From Bryobacterales bacterium KBS 96 (lineage in GTDB: Bacteria; Acidobacteriota; Terriglobia; Bryobacterales; Bryobacteraceae): 64,000 nucleotides of DNA. This document shows, piece after piece, positions 44,206 through 53,404 of this stretch. Location of the stretch: contig KB906767.1 of assembly GCA_000381625.1 (NCBI GenBank), forward strand, positions 3,925,304 through 3,989,303, in the 5' to 3' direction. How positions within the stretch are numbered: the first letter of the stretch is position 1; every line of letters begins with the position of its first letter. Under the pieces are notes generated by a model. The model saw only the letters and a program-made list of their open reading frames with translations. It did not search any database and was not told the origin of the DNA. The position numbers and the translations under genes were made by a program.

Positions 44206-44765
44206 AAGCGGTGATGGTGTTTCTTGCGGTGGCTTTACCGCTATGCGCGCGAGATAAAGTTCAGCTTGAACACGATCTCGACCAGATCGCCAAAGTAGCG
44301 ACCGTGATGGTGGACGGCGACGTCTGCCAGCGCATTTTGACTCCGCGCGCACTCCAGCACATCCTCCGGAAAGACCCACGCGATCAATGGGCCGATGGCG
44401 ACAATTACGATGTCGACGACCAGGCGTTCATCACAACGAAAAAGACGCTGATGCGACTGGCCCAACTTGCGAATTATCCGGTCGACGTGAATCTATGGAT
44501 GCCGCTCGACGGCGCTCCCGGCCGAATCCACGTCGTGATTCGGAACCGCTATGAAATGAGCCAGTTCTGGAAATGGGGCGATCTGACCCAACCCACGCCG
44601 CCGATCATGCAAAAGGTTCTGGAATTCGGCCAGCGCGTCGGTGTCGAACAGAAATCCGGTTATGTATCGGTCCTGGCGCCGGTGCGTAATAGCTTGAACA
44701 ACATCGTCGGGCTTGTAGAAGTCGTCAGCGAAATCAGGCCGAACGCGAGGGAGAACGTCAAATGA
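44202..44765 (+). CDS. secreted Cache/PDC-like single-domain protein
   Basis: The start overlaps the previous stop (ATGA) and gives 187 aa with a signal peptide (VMVFLAVALPLCA). The sequence DKVQLEHDLDQIAKVATVMV, then VEQKSGYVSVLAPVRNSLNN and IVGLVEVVSEI resembles the membrane-distal PDC/Cache ligand domain of sensors, but there is no membrane anchor or output domain. It might bind a small molecule in the periplasm. I cannot name the family with certainty. Confidence 0.5.
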   Translation: MKAVMVFLAVALPLCARDKVQLEHDLDQIAKVATVMVDGDVCQRILTPRALQHILRKDPRDQWADGDNYDVDDQAFITTKKTLMRLAQLANYPVDVNLWMPLDGAPGRIHVVIRNRYEMSQFWKWGDLTQPTPPIMQKVLEFGQRVGVEQKSGYVSVLAPVRNSLNNIVGLVEVVSEIRPNARENVK

Positions 44766-44801
44766 CGGATCTGCCCCGTTCGCATTTGGCGTCGCATATC
44801 C

Positions 44802-44881
44802 GCAAGAGTCCGCTCCCTCACTGTCGCGGTTCAGTGCAACTCTTGAAAGCATCGAACCGCGACGGTGAGGGAGCGGATTGC
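44802..44881. repeat. long inverted repeat (24-bp arms)
   Basis: The left arm at 44809-44832 (CCGCTCCCTCACTGTCGCGG core) pairs with the right arm at 44854-44877 over 24 bases with a single T/G mismatch that would be a G-U wobble in RNA. The loop is 21 nt. A further GCAA/TTGC pair extends the stem after a 3-nt bulge. It lies within the otherwise tight cluster, where genes overlap or nearly touch. Confidence 0.9.
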
Positions 44882-44920
44882 CTGTCCTTACGTCTCCGAG
44901 CCCTTCAATCCGTTGTCGCC

Positions 44921-47509
44921 ATGAAATTGTTAAGCCAAATCTTCTTGCCCGCACTTTGCGGAATACTTCTCTCCGCTGGAACCGCAGCAGCCGATACGTT
45001 GATCCTACCGGCGCCTGTTATGGACCGGAATGCGATCGTCAACGTGATTTACAAGCTGGGTCACCAGATCACCGGCAGCGGCAAGGCTTCCATCCACTGG
45101 ACGGACAGCCTGGGCCGCGTTGTGGACGACAGAACAGTGCCGGTGGAATTGATCGATGAAGATCATTTCAGCTTCCCGATCGATCTTCGCCGCTCCGTGG
45201 CGATGAAGAATACGCTTCACGTGCACTTGTCGTTCGATGGCAAGGACATGAAGCAGCAGGCGCAGCACAAAGACGAAGATGTGGAGGCCAGCTTCGTCGC
45301 GCGTCCGCCGGAGAAGGAATGGCGCGACTACGTCATCATAATGTGGCAGCAGTACAAGAAGAACTTGATTCCGGATTTGGAGAAGCTCGGCATCAACGCC
45401 GGACAGTATTCGGGCCGCAGCAATTCGCTTCCGGAATTCTTCATCGATAACAACGTGCGCTGGTATTCGGAAGGCATCGGTACCGACTTCTATTCCACCT
45501 ATCATCGATACCGCACGGACCGGCCTTACAACTGGGACCTGCTGCAGGCGGAAGAGTTGCTGAAGAAGAACCCGACGAGTCTCGAGCCGTTCAAGCGGCA
45601 TCCGAGCTTCTGGGATCCCGTGTGGCGGAACAAGATACACGATCGCCTTGTGGAAGATGCAAAGCGAAATGCGCCGTACCGGCCTGTGTTCTACAGCTTG
45701 TCCGACGAAGCGGGTATCGGGAACCTTGCCGGATTCTGGGATTTCGATTTTTCCGATCAGTCGCTTCTACCGATGCGTCGATGGCTGCGCGATCAGTATC
45801 ACACGCTAGCCGCGCTAAATAAGGAATGGGGAACGAATTACACGTCTTGGGATCTCGTGACTCCGCCAACAACTCACGAGGCGATGCAGCGCAAGGACGA
45901 TAATTTCGCATCGTGGGCGGACTTCAAAGAATGGATGGATATCTCGTTCGCCGACGCCCTCAAGATGGGAACGGACGCCATTCACGAAGTGGACCCGGAT
46001 GCCTACGTGGGGGTTGGCGGCGGCCAGATGCCGGGATGGGGCGGATACGATTACGCGCGGCTCACGCATGCGCTGACCGAAATCGAACCGTACGATATCG
46101 GCGACAACATTGAGATTATCCGCTCGCTGAACCCGAACATGCCGATGGTGACTACCGGATTCGCGAACGGTAAGTGGGAAAAGCACCGGGTCTGGTATGA
46201 ACTGCTGCACAATAACCGCGGCCTCATCATCTGGGATCAGAAGCACGAATATGTCGGAGACGACGGAAATGCCGGGCAGCGGGGCCAGGAAGCCGGCGCT
46301 TACTACAACGAGTTGCGCGACGGCGTGGGCGCGCAGATCATCAATAGCCAATTGATGACCGACCGCATCGCCGTTCATTACTCGCAGCCGAGCATGCGCA
46401 CGGAATGGATGCTGGCGCGTAAGCCCGAAGGCGACGCCTGGATGACGCGGTCGCCTAAGGCCGAACGCAGCGATAACGATTTTCTCCGGCTGCGCGAGTC
46501 GTGGTGTCGTCTGATCGAGGACCAAGGACTTCAATACAATTTCGTTTCTTATATGCAGCTTGAACAAGGCGAACTGTTGAAGGGCGGCTACCGCGTTCTG
46601 GTGCTGCCCCAGTCCAGTTCGCTCTCGGCGGCCGAGGTCAGCGCGATCCGCGAGTTCATCTCGCAGGGAGGAATCGTGATCGCGGATGGAGAGCCCGGCA
46701 CGTTCGACGAGCACAGCCGCCGCTTACCGCAATCGCCGCTGGCGGATTTGTTCGGCGGTCCTCACAATCAACCGATCACGGTTCACGAATTCGGAAAGGG
46801 CAAGGCAATTTTCGTAAAAACCGACACGCTGAATTATCATCAGAACCGGCTGGTTCATAAAGAAGGTCCGGTGCACGAGCTCGTGGGTAATCTGCTGCGA
46901 TCCAACGGAATCCGTCCGGAGTTCGCCGTCACGGATGCAAAGGGCAAGCCTGTGGTCGGCGTCGAAACGCATGTCTATAGAAATGGCGGAGTCCGCCTCA
47001 TCACACTGATTTCGAATCCGCAGTTGCGCGTCAATGAACTGGGACCGCCGGAGTTCCGCTCGAACGAGCGATTTGAAACGCCTGTCACCGTCAATATTTC
47101 GCTACCGGAGCCGATGTATGTGTACGACGTGCGTGCGTGCAAAACTCTCGGACAAAAGGGAATGCTGACGGTAACGGTGAATCCCTATGAACCAATCATC
47201 CTCGCGGCCGCGCCCGGCCCGTTGCCGGAGCTTCAAGTCAGCGCACCTTCGGAAGCGCGCCGGGGCGATCTAGTTCAGCTAGGGTTCGATGTTCCGCATA
47301 CGCCCGCGTCGGTCGATGTCGTTCACGTGGACGTCGTCGATCCCCAGGGTAACCGCGCGCTCACTTATTCCGGTAATGTGTTTACGGACAATGGGCACGC
47401 AATGAAAACAATTCCGCTTGCGTTCAGCGATGCCGCGGGTAAGTGGACCATCAAGGTTCACGATCTGCTAAGCGGAAAGGAACAGAGCTTCTCTCTGAGC
47501 GTCAATTGA
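44921..47509 (+). CDS. secreted GH42-like beta-galactosidase family protein
   Basis: The frame opens at 44762, but the ATG at 44921 begins a signal peptide (IFLPALCGILLSAGTAAAD) and avoids the inverted repeat, giving 862 aa. A barrel from about 120 to 500 shows FYSLSDEAGIGNLAGFWDFD, then QYHTLAALNKEWGTNYTSWD, both as in GH42. A Rossmann-like trimerisation domain (about 500-660, with YRVLVLPQSSSLSAAEVSAI) and beta-sandwich C-terminus follow. The E in SDEAG is a plausible acid/base. Beta-galactosidase activity is inferred from fold only. Confidence 0.8.
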   Translation: MKLLSQIFLPALCGILLSAGTAAADTLILPAPVMDRNAIVNVIYKLGHQITGSGKASIHWTDSLGRVVDDRTVPVELIDEDHFSFPIDLRRSVAMKNTLHVHLSFDGKDMKQQAQHKDEDVEASFVARPPEKEWRDYVIIMWQQYKKNLIPDLEKLGINAGQYSGRSNSLPEFFIDNNVRWYSEGIGTDFYSTYHRYRTDRPYNWDLLQAEELLKKNPTSLEPFKRHPSFWDPVWRNKIHDRLVEDAKRNAPYRPVFYSLSDEAGIGNLAGFWDFDFSDQSLLPMRRWLRDQYHTLAALNKEWGTNYTSWDLVTPPTTHEAMQRKDDNFASWADFKEWMDISFADALKMGTDAIHEVDPDAYVGVGGGQMPGWGGYDYARLTHALTEIEPYDIGDNIEIIRSLNPNMPMVTTGFANGKWEKHRVWYELLHNNRGLIIWDQKHEYVGDDGNAGQRGQEAGAYYNELRDGVGAQIINSQLMTDRIAVHYSQPSMRTEWMLARKPEGDAWMTRSPKAERSDNDFLRLRESWCRLIEDQGLQYNFVSYMQLEQGELLKGGYRVLVLPQSSSLSAAEVSAIREFISQGGIVIADGEPGTFDEHSRRLPQSPLADLFGGPHNQPITVHEFGKGKAIFVKTDTLNYHQNRLVHKEGPVHELVGNLLRSNGIRPEFAVTDAKGKPVVGVETHVYRNGGVRLITLISNPQLRVNELGPPEFRSNERFETPVTVNISLPEPMYVYDVRACKTLGQKGMLTVTVNPYEPIILAAAPGPLPELQVSAPSEARRGDLVQLGFDVPHTPASVDVVHVDVVDPQGNRALTYSGNVFTDNGHAMKTIPLAFSDAAGKWTIKVHDLLSGKEQSFSLSVN

Positions 47510-47517
47510 GCAGCCGC

Positions 47518-49527
47518 ATGCAAACGAAAGCATCTCGTGCTCCAATAATCGCTGCATTATGCCTATTAGCCGGCCTCTGCTGTCGCGCGCAGGTCTATTC
47601 GCCGGTGGTGTTGAAGGCCGGCCAGCCGGATGCAACCAGTCTCACCGCTCTGGCGCAGGGCATCTACGAACAGGCACACGCAAACACGCCGCGGGAGAAG
47701 GCCGAGGCGATCTGGCGATTTTTTCTCACCGATGGCCGCTTCGTGAAACCAGGCTTCTGGTATCACATTGCCGGCTGGGCCTACGAAGAGCCTATGGGCG
47801 AAGTGCTCGATCCCATAAAGCTTCTGAACAGCTACGGTTTTGGTCTGTGCTATCACATAGCTCCGCTATTGGCGGCGGTCTATGACGCAGGCGGGTTCGA
47901 GGACTCGCGCGTTTGGTTCCTCACAGGGCATACCGTTGCCGAAGTCTATTACGACGACGGCTATCATTACTTCGATTCCGACATGATGGGCTATAACCCG
48001 GTCGGCAGCGGTCCGCTGAAACAGCGGCGCGTCGCCTCGGTTCACGATATCGAGCGGAACGGCAACATCATTCTCGGCAAAATGAAGGGCCCAAAGGAAG
48101 TTAAGCCCGGTTCGGTTGATTACCCCTGGTATCCGGCCGATGTGCGCGCCCAAGCCATCAACGGCTTGGCCGGTCTGTTCACAACGACGAATGATAACCG
48201 GCTATACGCATTCAAACGGTATCCGCAGGGTCACACGATGGATTTTGTCCTGCGGCCCGGTGAGCGGATGATTCGTTATTTCCACCCTGAACCAAGGCGG
48301 CTTTACTACCTGCCGTATCAATTCGATGGAACGACCTGGCGCGAATTCCCTCAAGAGATTGCCCAATATCACATCCGCACAAACGACGGTCCACACAGCC
48401 AGAAGGACAGCCGCACCTGGGCGACCGGTCGTATCGAATATCGCCCGCGGCTGCAAACACAAGGATCTTCAGCCGAGTTCGATATGCCGTGTCCGTACGT
48501 GATTATCGACGCGCAATTCACCATGTCGGCGGACCTGCCTTCAAGGGACGATAATCTCAGCATTGCGACTTCAATCGACGGAGGCCGCACGTGGACGGAC
48601 GGAAGCCGCCTGCAAGGTCCATTTCACGGAAAATGGACTGCCTTGCCCGCGACCGTAGTGAAATCGGAACACGGCGCGCACACGGCCGTGAGCGGCAAGT
48701 ATGGTTACCAGGTGCGGATCGCAAAATCAGGTGGTGGACAATTCCACAACGTGATGCTGGGGACGCGATTCGAACTAAACCCGAGAACGCTACCGGAACT
48801 GACACCAGGAAGAAACGAGTTGCGGTATCGAGCTACCGGACAGGACAGAACCGAAATTCCGGTTCGTGCGGACAATCTTGACCGTTTTGCATCGAAGATT
48901 GAACATGCCCATTACAGCGGCGCGAACGGACAAGGTTACGTCATTAATCAACACTCAGAACCTGGAGAGATTACGTTTGCTCTGGCTGCGGCCGATGGAC
49001 ACGAATTGACAGGCTTTGATGTGGGCGGGCGATTCCTCGACTTAAGAGATGGACTTGCTCCCGACAAATTAACGGCTGAAGTCCGTAACGTAACTCCATG
49101 GCCATCGCGGAACGCCCCCGCCCCCGCTGCGTGGATCGCCTGGTCCACCAAGCCGGACGGGCCGTATCGAGAGCTATGGACATACAACCCGAAGTTGTCG
49201 TGGAAAGATGGACAAGTCATTGACCGAACGCTACAATGGCCCGAAGTTGACAAACACGTCGACGGGCTTCCAACAGGAACGAAGAAAGTCTACATTCGCT
49301 ATACGATTTCCGGAATGGCGATCGATAATTTCCGGCTGGCGACCATCAATTCCCGAAGCCAATCATCTTCTCCAGTCCGGGTCACGCAGCTCTGGAAACA
49401 AAACGGCGTTCTGAAATCCCATGCAGAGCAGATCGGCGCCGGAGTCAAGGAGCATCCATTCAGCATCGCGATCCCGAAGGGCATGAACGTCGAAAATCAA
49501 GCCATGATCGTAGAATGCCTTGAATAG
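47518..49527 (+). CDS. secreted transglutaminase-like protein
   Basis: The ATG at 47518 gives 669 aa with a signal peptide (IIAALCLLAGLCCRAQ). Residues 60-170 have a transglutaminase-type triad: C111 in YGFGLCYHIAPLL, H138 in TGHTVAEVYYDD, D153 in YHYFDSDMMGY. The rest (about 220-669) is beta-rich with several sandwich domains (FHNVMLGTRFELNPRTLPEL). Prokaryotic members usually hydrolyse peptide or amide bonds. It starts 8 bp after the GH42-like gene and ends 20 bp before the esterase gene. Confidence 0.75.
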   Translation: MQTKASRAPIIAALCLLAGLCCRAQVYSPVVLKAGQPDATSLTALAQGIYEQAHANTPREKAEAIWRFFLTDGRFVKPGFWYHIAGWAYEEPMGEVLDPIKLLNSYGFGLCYHIAPLLAAVYDAGGFEDSRVWFLTGHTVAEVYYDDGYHYFDSDMMGYNPVGSGPLKQRRVASVHDIERNGNIILGKMKGPKEVKPGSVDYPWYPADVRAQAINGLAGLFTTTNDNRLYAFKRYPQGHTMDFVLRPGERMIRYFHPEPRRLYYLPYQFDGTTWREFPQEIAQYHIRTNDGPHSQKDSRTWATGRIEYRPRLQTQGSSAEFDMPCPYVIIDAQFTMSADLPSRDDNLSIATSIDGGRTWTDGSRLQGPFHGKWTALPATVVKSEHGAHTAVSGKYGYQVRIAKSGGGQFHNVMLGTRFELNPRTLPELTPGRNELRYRATGQDRTEIPVRADNLDRFASKIEHAHYSGANGQGYVINQHSEPGEITFALAAADGHELTGFDVGGRFLDLRDGLAPDKLTAEVRNVTPWPSRNAPAPAAWIAWSTKPDGPYRELWTYNPKLSWKDGQVIDRTLQWPEVDKHVDGLPTGTKKVYIRYTISGMAIDNFRLATINSRSQSSSPVRVTQLWKQNGVLKSHAEQIGAGVKEHPFSIAIPKGMNVENQAMIVECLE

Positions 49528-49547
49528 AGGCGATCCTAAAGTAACCG

Positions 49548-51572
49548 ATGAAATGCCTGCTTCTGCTGATCGTTTTCGCCGGCGCGGCGTTTACACAACG
49601 GCCGTTCTACGACAGAACTTATCCGTCAAAAGTCTTTGGGCAGGAACGCCATTACCGGATCTTTCTTCCGCCGGATTATGAGGGCTCAGGCAAGCGCTAT
49701 CCCGTCATCTATTACTTTCATGGCCACAGCGACCGCTACACGCTAGAAGATTACGACAACGGGCTCGATACAGTCCCGAAGATCGAAGCCTTCGTTGCTG
49801 GTCACGACGTCATCGTCGTAGCAGTGGATGGCTACGTGGCGCGCGATTACACCGGCTTTTATGGCGGCTCTCCGTACGACGTGCGGCGCGAAGGCGGCGA
49901 TTATGACTTCGGTGAAAACCTCAAAGAGCTGATCGGCCACATCGATTCGAATTATCGGACCCTCACGAGCCGGCGCTTTCGCGCGACATCCGGACTGAGT
50001 ATGGGCGGCTTCATGAGCCTCTACCTGAGCGCGCGGTATCCGGAGCTTATTGGAAGCGCCTCGGCATTCAATCCCGGGCCGGAATTCTTCGCCGGCGAAA
50101 AGGGGCGGCGTTCTCTTTGGCGTCCCAAGGACCATGTGCTCAATCACGAGCACACGATGGTTCGCCTGGTACGAGCGAGCGGAGACTTCATCAGTCAATA
50201 CACGGAAGAGACCCGAGACGCGTATGCCATCGTTCCCACGGTCGATTTTGAGTACCGGCAGGACGAATATCACCGTCATTGGGCGACATCCATTGCTGAA
50301 ACCTTTGAATTTCATATGCGAGCGTTCGCGAACCCGGCCTTGGATACCGTGCCTGCGGAATGGAACTACGACAGCGCCTATCGCGCATTCAACATCCGCG
50401 GATATCGCGTACAGGCGGACATCGCCGAGCGTGCATTCATCTCGATGGAGCACGTAACGCAGGGAGGTTTGCGAATCGGCACGCGCCGTTGGGCCCCGGA
50501 TGGACCGCCGGCGACCTGTAGCGCCATCACGCTCACGACAGCCGCGCTCTATCGCGCCGGGGCGGAATATCAAATCCTCGATTACGACATTAGCAGCGGC
50601 TCCAGCAAGCGCTCTACGGCACAAGCCGGCCATGATGGCCGTTTGAGATTGCAGGTGGATTGCTCCGGCCACGAGTTGAGCTTTGTGGGACCCGGCGCCG
50701 GCGCCCAGCCCCCGGTGATATTGCCGCTTACGAGCAAAGACACGCTTCGCCTGATGCCGGGCAAACTACTGCCGCTGCCAATCCGGATTTACAATCCTCG
50801 CGGCACGCCGCTCGACAATGTTCGAGTCAGCCTCACGTCCGAATATCCGACCGTCGCTATCATTCATGGCGATGCCGAACTGAAAAGCATCGCATCTGGT
50901 TCAGTAGCCGACCTCAATTCCAACTTTCAAATCCGGCTGACAGCGGGAAACCAGGACTTTGCACATGCTCGCCTCAAACTGAAAATGATCTACGACGGCT
51001 ATTCTGAGGCCGGCAAGAATATCGATATCTTGATTGCGCCGGACGCCATGCCTCCGCCTCTGGAAGTTGCGGTTTTGGACGGCCGGACCAAGGCATTCCC
51101 GGTCTTTCGTCAGAAAGGAAATCAAGGGGGAGGATCGAGCATTCAGCGCACCGTAACCGAAGGAAGAGGAAACGGGAATGGCGTGCTTGAACCAGGCGAG
51201 CAAGGGACGATCTGGGTCAAGCTTGCGCAAGGCCTCGATCCATTCGACAAAAACAACTGGTGTCGAGCGAAGGTCTACACCGAGTCTCCTTGGCTGATAG
51301 AGATCGGCGACATCGAAGAGGAAAAGCAAAGAGAATGGACTGGCGCCCAGAGTAGGACAAGTTTGGTGGAACTCAAAGCCGGCGTGCCCGCCGGAACTGA
51401 AATCCCCGTTATCCTCGACTGCGAATCGTGGAGTTTCTCTTTCACGCCGGACGTCCGCTACGGAAAGGAGCCGCTCTATCAGGCTATTCAGCTCCACAAG
51501 CATAACCAGTTTCTCTGGAAGTTAAAGGCCAGCGTGACTACATCGGACAGAACATCCAAAGCTGTTCAGTAA
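49548..51572 (+). CDS. secreted alpha/beta-hydrolase esterase (D family-like) with C-terminal extension
   Basis: The 674-aa protein has a signal peptide (LLLLIVFAGAAFTQ). The esterase domain (about 20-280) carries the nucleophile elbow GLSMGGFMSLYL (S151), YPVIYYFHGHSDR and a late H near WATSIAETF/H-F. The family resembles enterochelin-esterase and acetylxylan/feruloyl esterase D domains. The C-terminal half (280-674) is beta-rich with at least two domains and no motif I can name. It closes the six-gene cluster and converges with the ClC gene. Confidence 0.8.
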   Translation: MKCLLLLIVFAGAAFTQRPFYDRTYPSKVFGQERHYRIFLPPDYEGSGKRYPVIYYFHGHSDRYTLEDYDNGLDTVPKIEAFVAGHDVIVVAVDGYVARDYTGFYGGSPYDVRREGGDYDFGENLKELIGHIDSNYRTLTSRRFRATSGLSMGGFMSLYLSARYPELIGSASAFNPGPEFFAGEKGRRSLWRPKDHVLNHEHTMVRLVRASGDFISQYTEETRDAYAIVPTVDFEYRQDEYHRHWATSIAETFEFHMRAFANPALDTVPAEWNYDSAYRAFNIRGYRVQADIAERAFISMEHVTQGGLRIGTRRWAPDGPPATCSAITLTTAALYRAGAEYQILDYDISSGSSKRSTAQAGHDGRLRLQVDCSGHELSFVGPGAGAQPPVILPLTSKDTLRLMPGKLLPLPIRIYNPRGTPLDNVRVSLTSEYPTVAIIHGDAELKSIASGSVADLNSNFQIRLTAGNQDFAHARLKLKMIYDGYSEAGKNIDILIAPDAMPPPLEVAVLDGRTKAFPVFRQKGNQGGGSSIQRTVTEGRGNGNGVLEPGEQGTIWVKLAQGLDPFDKNNWCRAKVYTESPWLIEIGDIEEEKQREWTGAQSRTSLVELKAGVPAGTEIPVILDCESWSFSFTPDVRYGKEPLYQAIQLHKHNQFLWKLKASVTTSDRTSKAVQ

Positions 51573-51607
51573 CCGGCAGCATGGAGCAAGATCGATGCGT
51601 TTGCTTT

Positions 51608-53404
51608 TTAGCCTTCGGCCAAAAGCCGATCATCTAACTCCGGTAGCTCTTCAGGACGCGTGTTCAGAGCCGATAAGACGTCTTCTTTTGTTAGAAGACC
51701 GATCGGCGTCTCCGACGCGGAGAGGACGAGCAGAAGGTCCTGCTCACGCTCTCCCATAAACAGATGCGAGGCTTCTATAACGTCGGAATTCGATCGAATC
51801 GTTGTAACCCGCAGATCGGTAATCTCTCGAACTGTAGTTGTCGCCCACTTTTCGGGAGCGACCTGGGCAAGAGACCACAACGCGACAGTACCGATGAGCT
51901 TCTGTCCCTCAAAAACGGCAAATGCCATACGACGGCGATGAGGTGCGAGCATCCCAGTAAACTCCCGTAGCGTCATGGCGGCTTGCACGTAAATCACCGG
52001 CCGCCGCATCACTTCATCTACTGTGATATTGTCCTTTGCCGGCGGCGCAATCCGCCCGTGCACGCGTTGGTCGCCGGAAGCGGAAGCATCCCCGGAGACA
52101 ACGTACGCCACTGCCGCTCCAATCAACGACGGAATGATAAAAGCATGTCCCCCCGTCGCTTCCGCTACAAAGACGACCGCTGCCAGAGGCGTCTTGTAGC
52201 CGGCGGCGATGAACGCCGCCATCCCGACTGCCGCGTAGAGTTCGAGAGAGCCACTGTGGACAACTGATTGCGCAAAAGCGATTCCAAAACTCCCTCCGGT
52301 CAAAAAGAGTGGGACAAACATCGCACTGACGCCGCCGAAGCCGAGCGTGAAGGTAGTCGCCGCCATCTTAAACACTCCAAACGCGACCAATTCGAGTGCG
52401 TTGTAATGTGTTTTTAGAAGCATTCCCGCCGCTTCATAATTCGGGCCTAGCGGAACCAGGTTGCCGTGAAACAAATGCAGGAACAGAACACCGCAAAGGC
52501 CGGTTAGCACGCCGCCGACCGCGAGCTTTCCCCAATGCGGCACAGAGCTTTTCACCACAAACGTGCGAACGCGTCTGAAACTGATGACAAACACCATGGC
52601 CACAAGGCCGATCAGCAAGCCCAGCAAGGCGCACCAAAGAAGATCGTGTCCGGTATAACTCGCCGCGCCCACAAAATTAAAGAGCGGTTCCCGGCCCAGA
52701 AAAGCGCTCATTGTCGAGTACGAGACGACCGATGCAATCAGCGAAGGCACCAGCGCCTCATGCGCCAGGTCGTCCTTATACGGCATTTCCAATGCGAAGA
52801 CAATGCCCGTCAACGGCGCTCGAAAGACGGCTGACATGCCGGCGGCCGCTCCACAAATGAGCATGATCCTCCGGTCGCGGACATTCAAATCCAGCCGCCC
52901 CAGGCGTGTCCATAGCCAGGAGCCGATTGCCGCCCCTCCGTAGATCCCAGGTCCTTCAAGAGCCGCGCTGCCGCCAAAGCCTACCGACATGATGGCGGCC
53001 ACAATCTTCGCCAGAGATGACCGAACATCAATATTGCCCTGATGTTCGTGATAGGAGCGAATGACCTCCTCAGTTGAATGCTCATCGGGGTCGGGCGTCA
53101 AATACTGCATAATCAGCCCAGCGACGACGAATCCCACCAGTAGACCCGGCACGATCGCCCAATGATGATAGAGGTAGTAGCCCAACACCGCGGGCCACAA
53201 TTTATTCAGAATAATGACGGCAATTACGGTAATTAAGAGGCCAGTCGCTACGCCAATGATAGGAGAAATAATCAGCCACTTATGTAAATCACGTAAATAC
53301 GTCGCCGCCAAGTCCTCGTGGACCATCGGGATGTATTTTCGCAGCAGGGAATGTTGCAGTATTTTCTTTGTAACTCGCTGTCTCTTTACTCGTGTCTCTT
53401 TCAT
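51608..53404 (-). CDS. ClC-type chloride channel/transporter with CBS domain
   Basis: The 598-aa protein has about 11-12 membrane segments, the ClC selectivity motif SAALEGPGIYGG (variant of GREGP), GVSAMFVPLFLTGG and a C-terminal CBS pair (about 460-590; IGTVALWSLAQV, IGLLTKEDVLSAL). The frame opens at 53404, overlapping the MarR gene by 116 nt. An internal start at 53326 (MVHEDLAATY) would shorten the overlap to about 38 nt. It may be a Cl-/H+ exchanger or channel. Confidence 0.92.
   Translation of the reverse strand: MKETRVKRQRVTKKILQHSLLRKYIPMVHEDLAATYLRDLHKWLIISPIIGVATGLLITVIAVIILNKLWPAVLGYYLYHHWAIVPGLLVGFVVAGLIMQYLTPDPDEHSTEEVIRSYHEHQGNIDVRSSLAKIVAAIMSVGFGGSAALEGPGIYGGAAIGSWLWTRLGRLDLNVRDRRIMLICGAAAGMSAVFRAPLTGIVFALEMPYKDDLAHEALVPSLIASVVSYSTMSAFLGREPLFNFVGAASYTGHDLLWCALLGLLIGLVAMVFVISFRRVRTFVVKSSVPHWGKLAVGGVLTGLCGVLFLHLFHGNLVPLGPNYEAAGMLLKTHYNALELVAFGVFKMAATTFTLGFGGVSAMFVPLFLTGGSFGIAFAQSVVHSGSLELYAAVGMAAFIAAGYKTPLAAVVFVAEATGGHAFIIPSLIGAAVAYVVSGDASASGDQRVHGRIAPPAKDNITVDEVMRRPVIYVQAAMTLREFTGMLAPHRRRMAFAVFEGQKLIGTVALWSLAQVAPEKWATTTVREITDLRVTTIRSNSDVIEASHLFMGEREQDLLLVLSASETPIGLLTKEDVLSALNTRPEELPELDDRLLAEG

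Noticed and set aside
44762-44920. N-terminal extension of the GH42-like protein from an ATG that overlaps the previous stop
   Set aside because: The extension is encoded by the inverted repeat, and a proper signal peptide begins at 44921.
45005-45640. 211-codon minus-strand frame
   Set aside because: Antisense shadow of the GH42-like gene with no recognisable domain.
49743-50672. 309-codon minus-strand frame
   Set aside because: Antisense shadow of the esterase gene.
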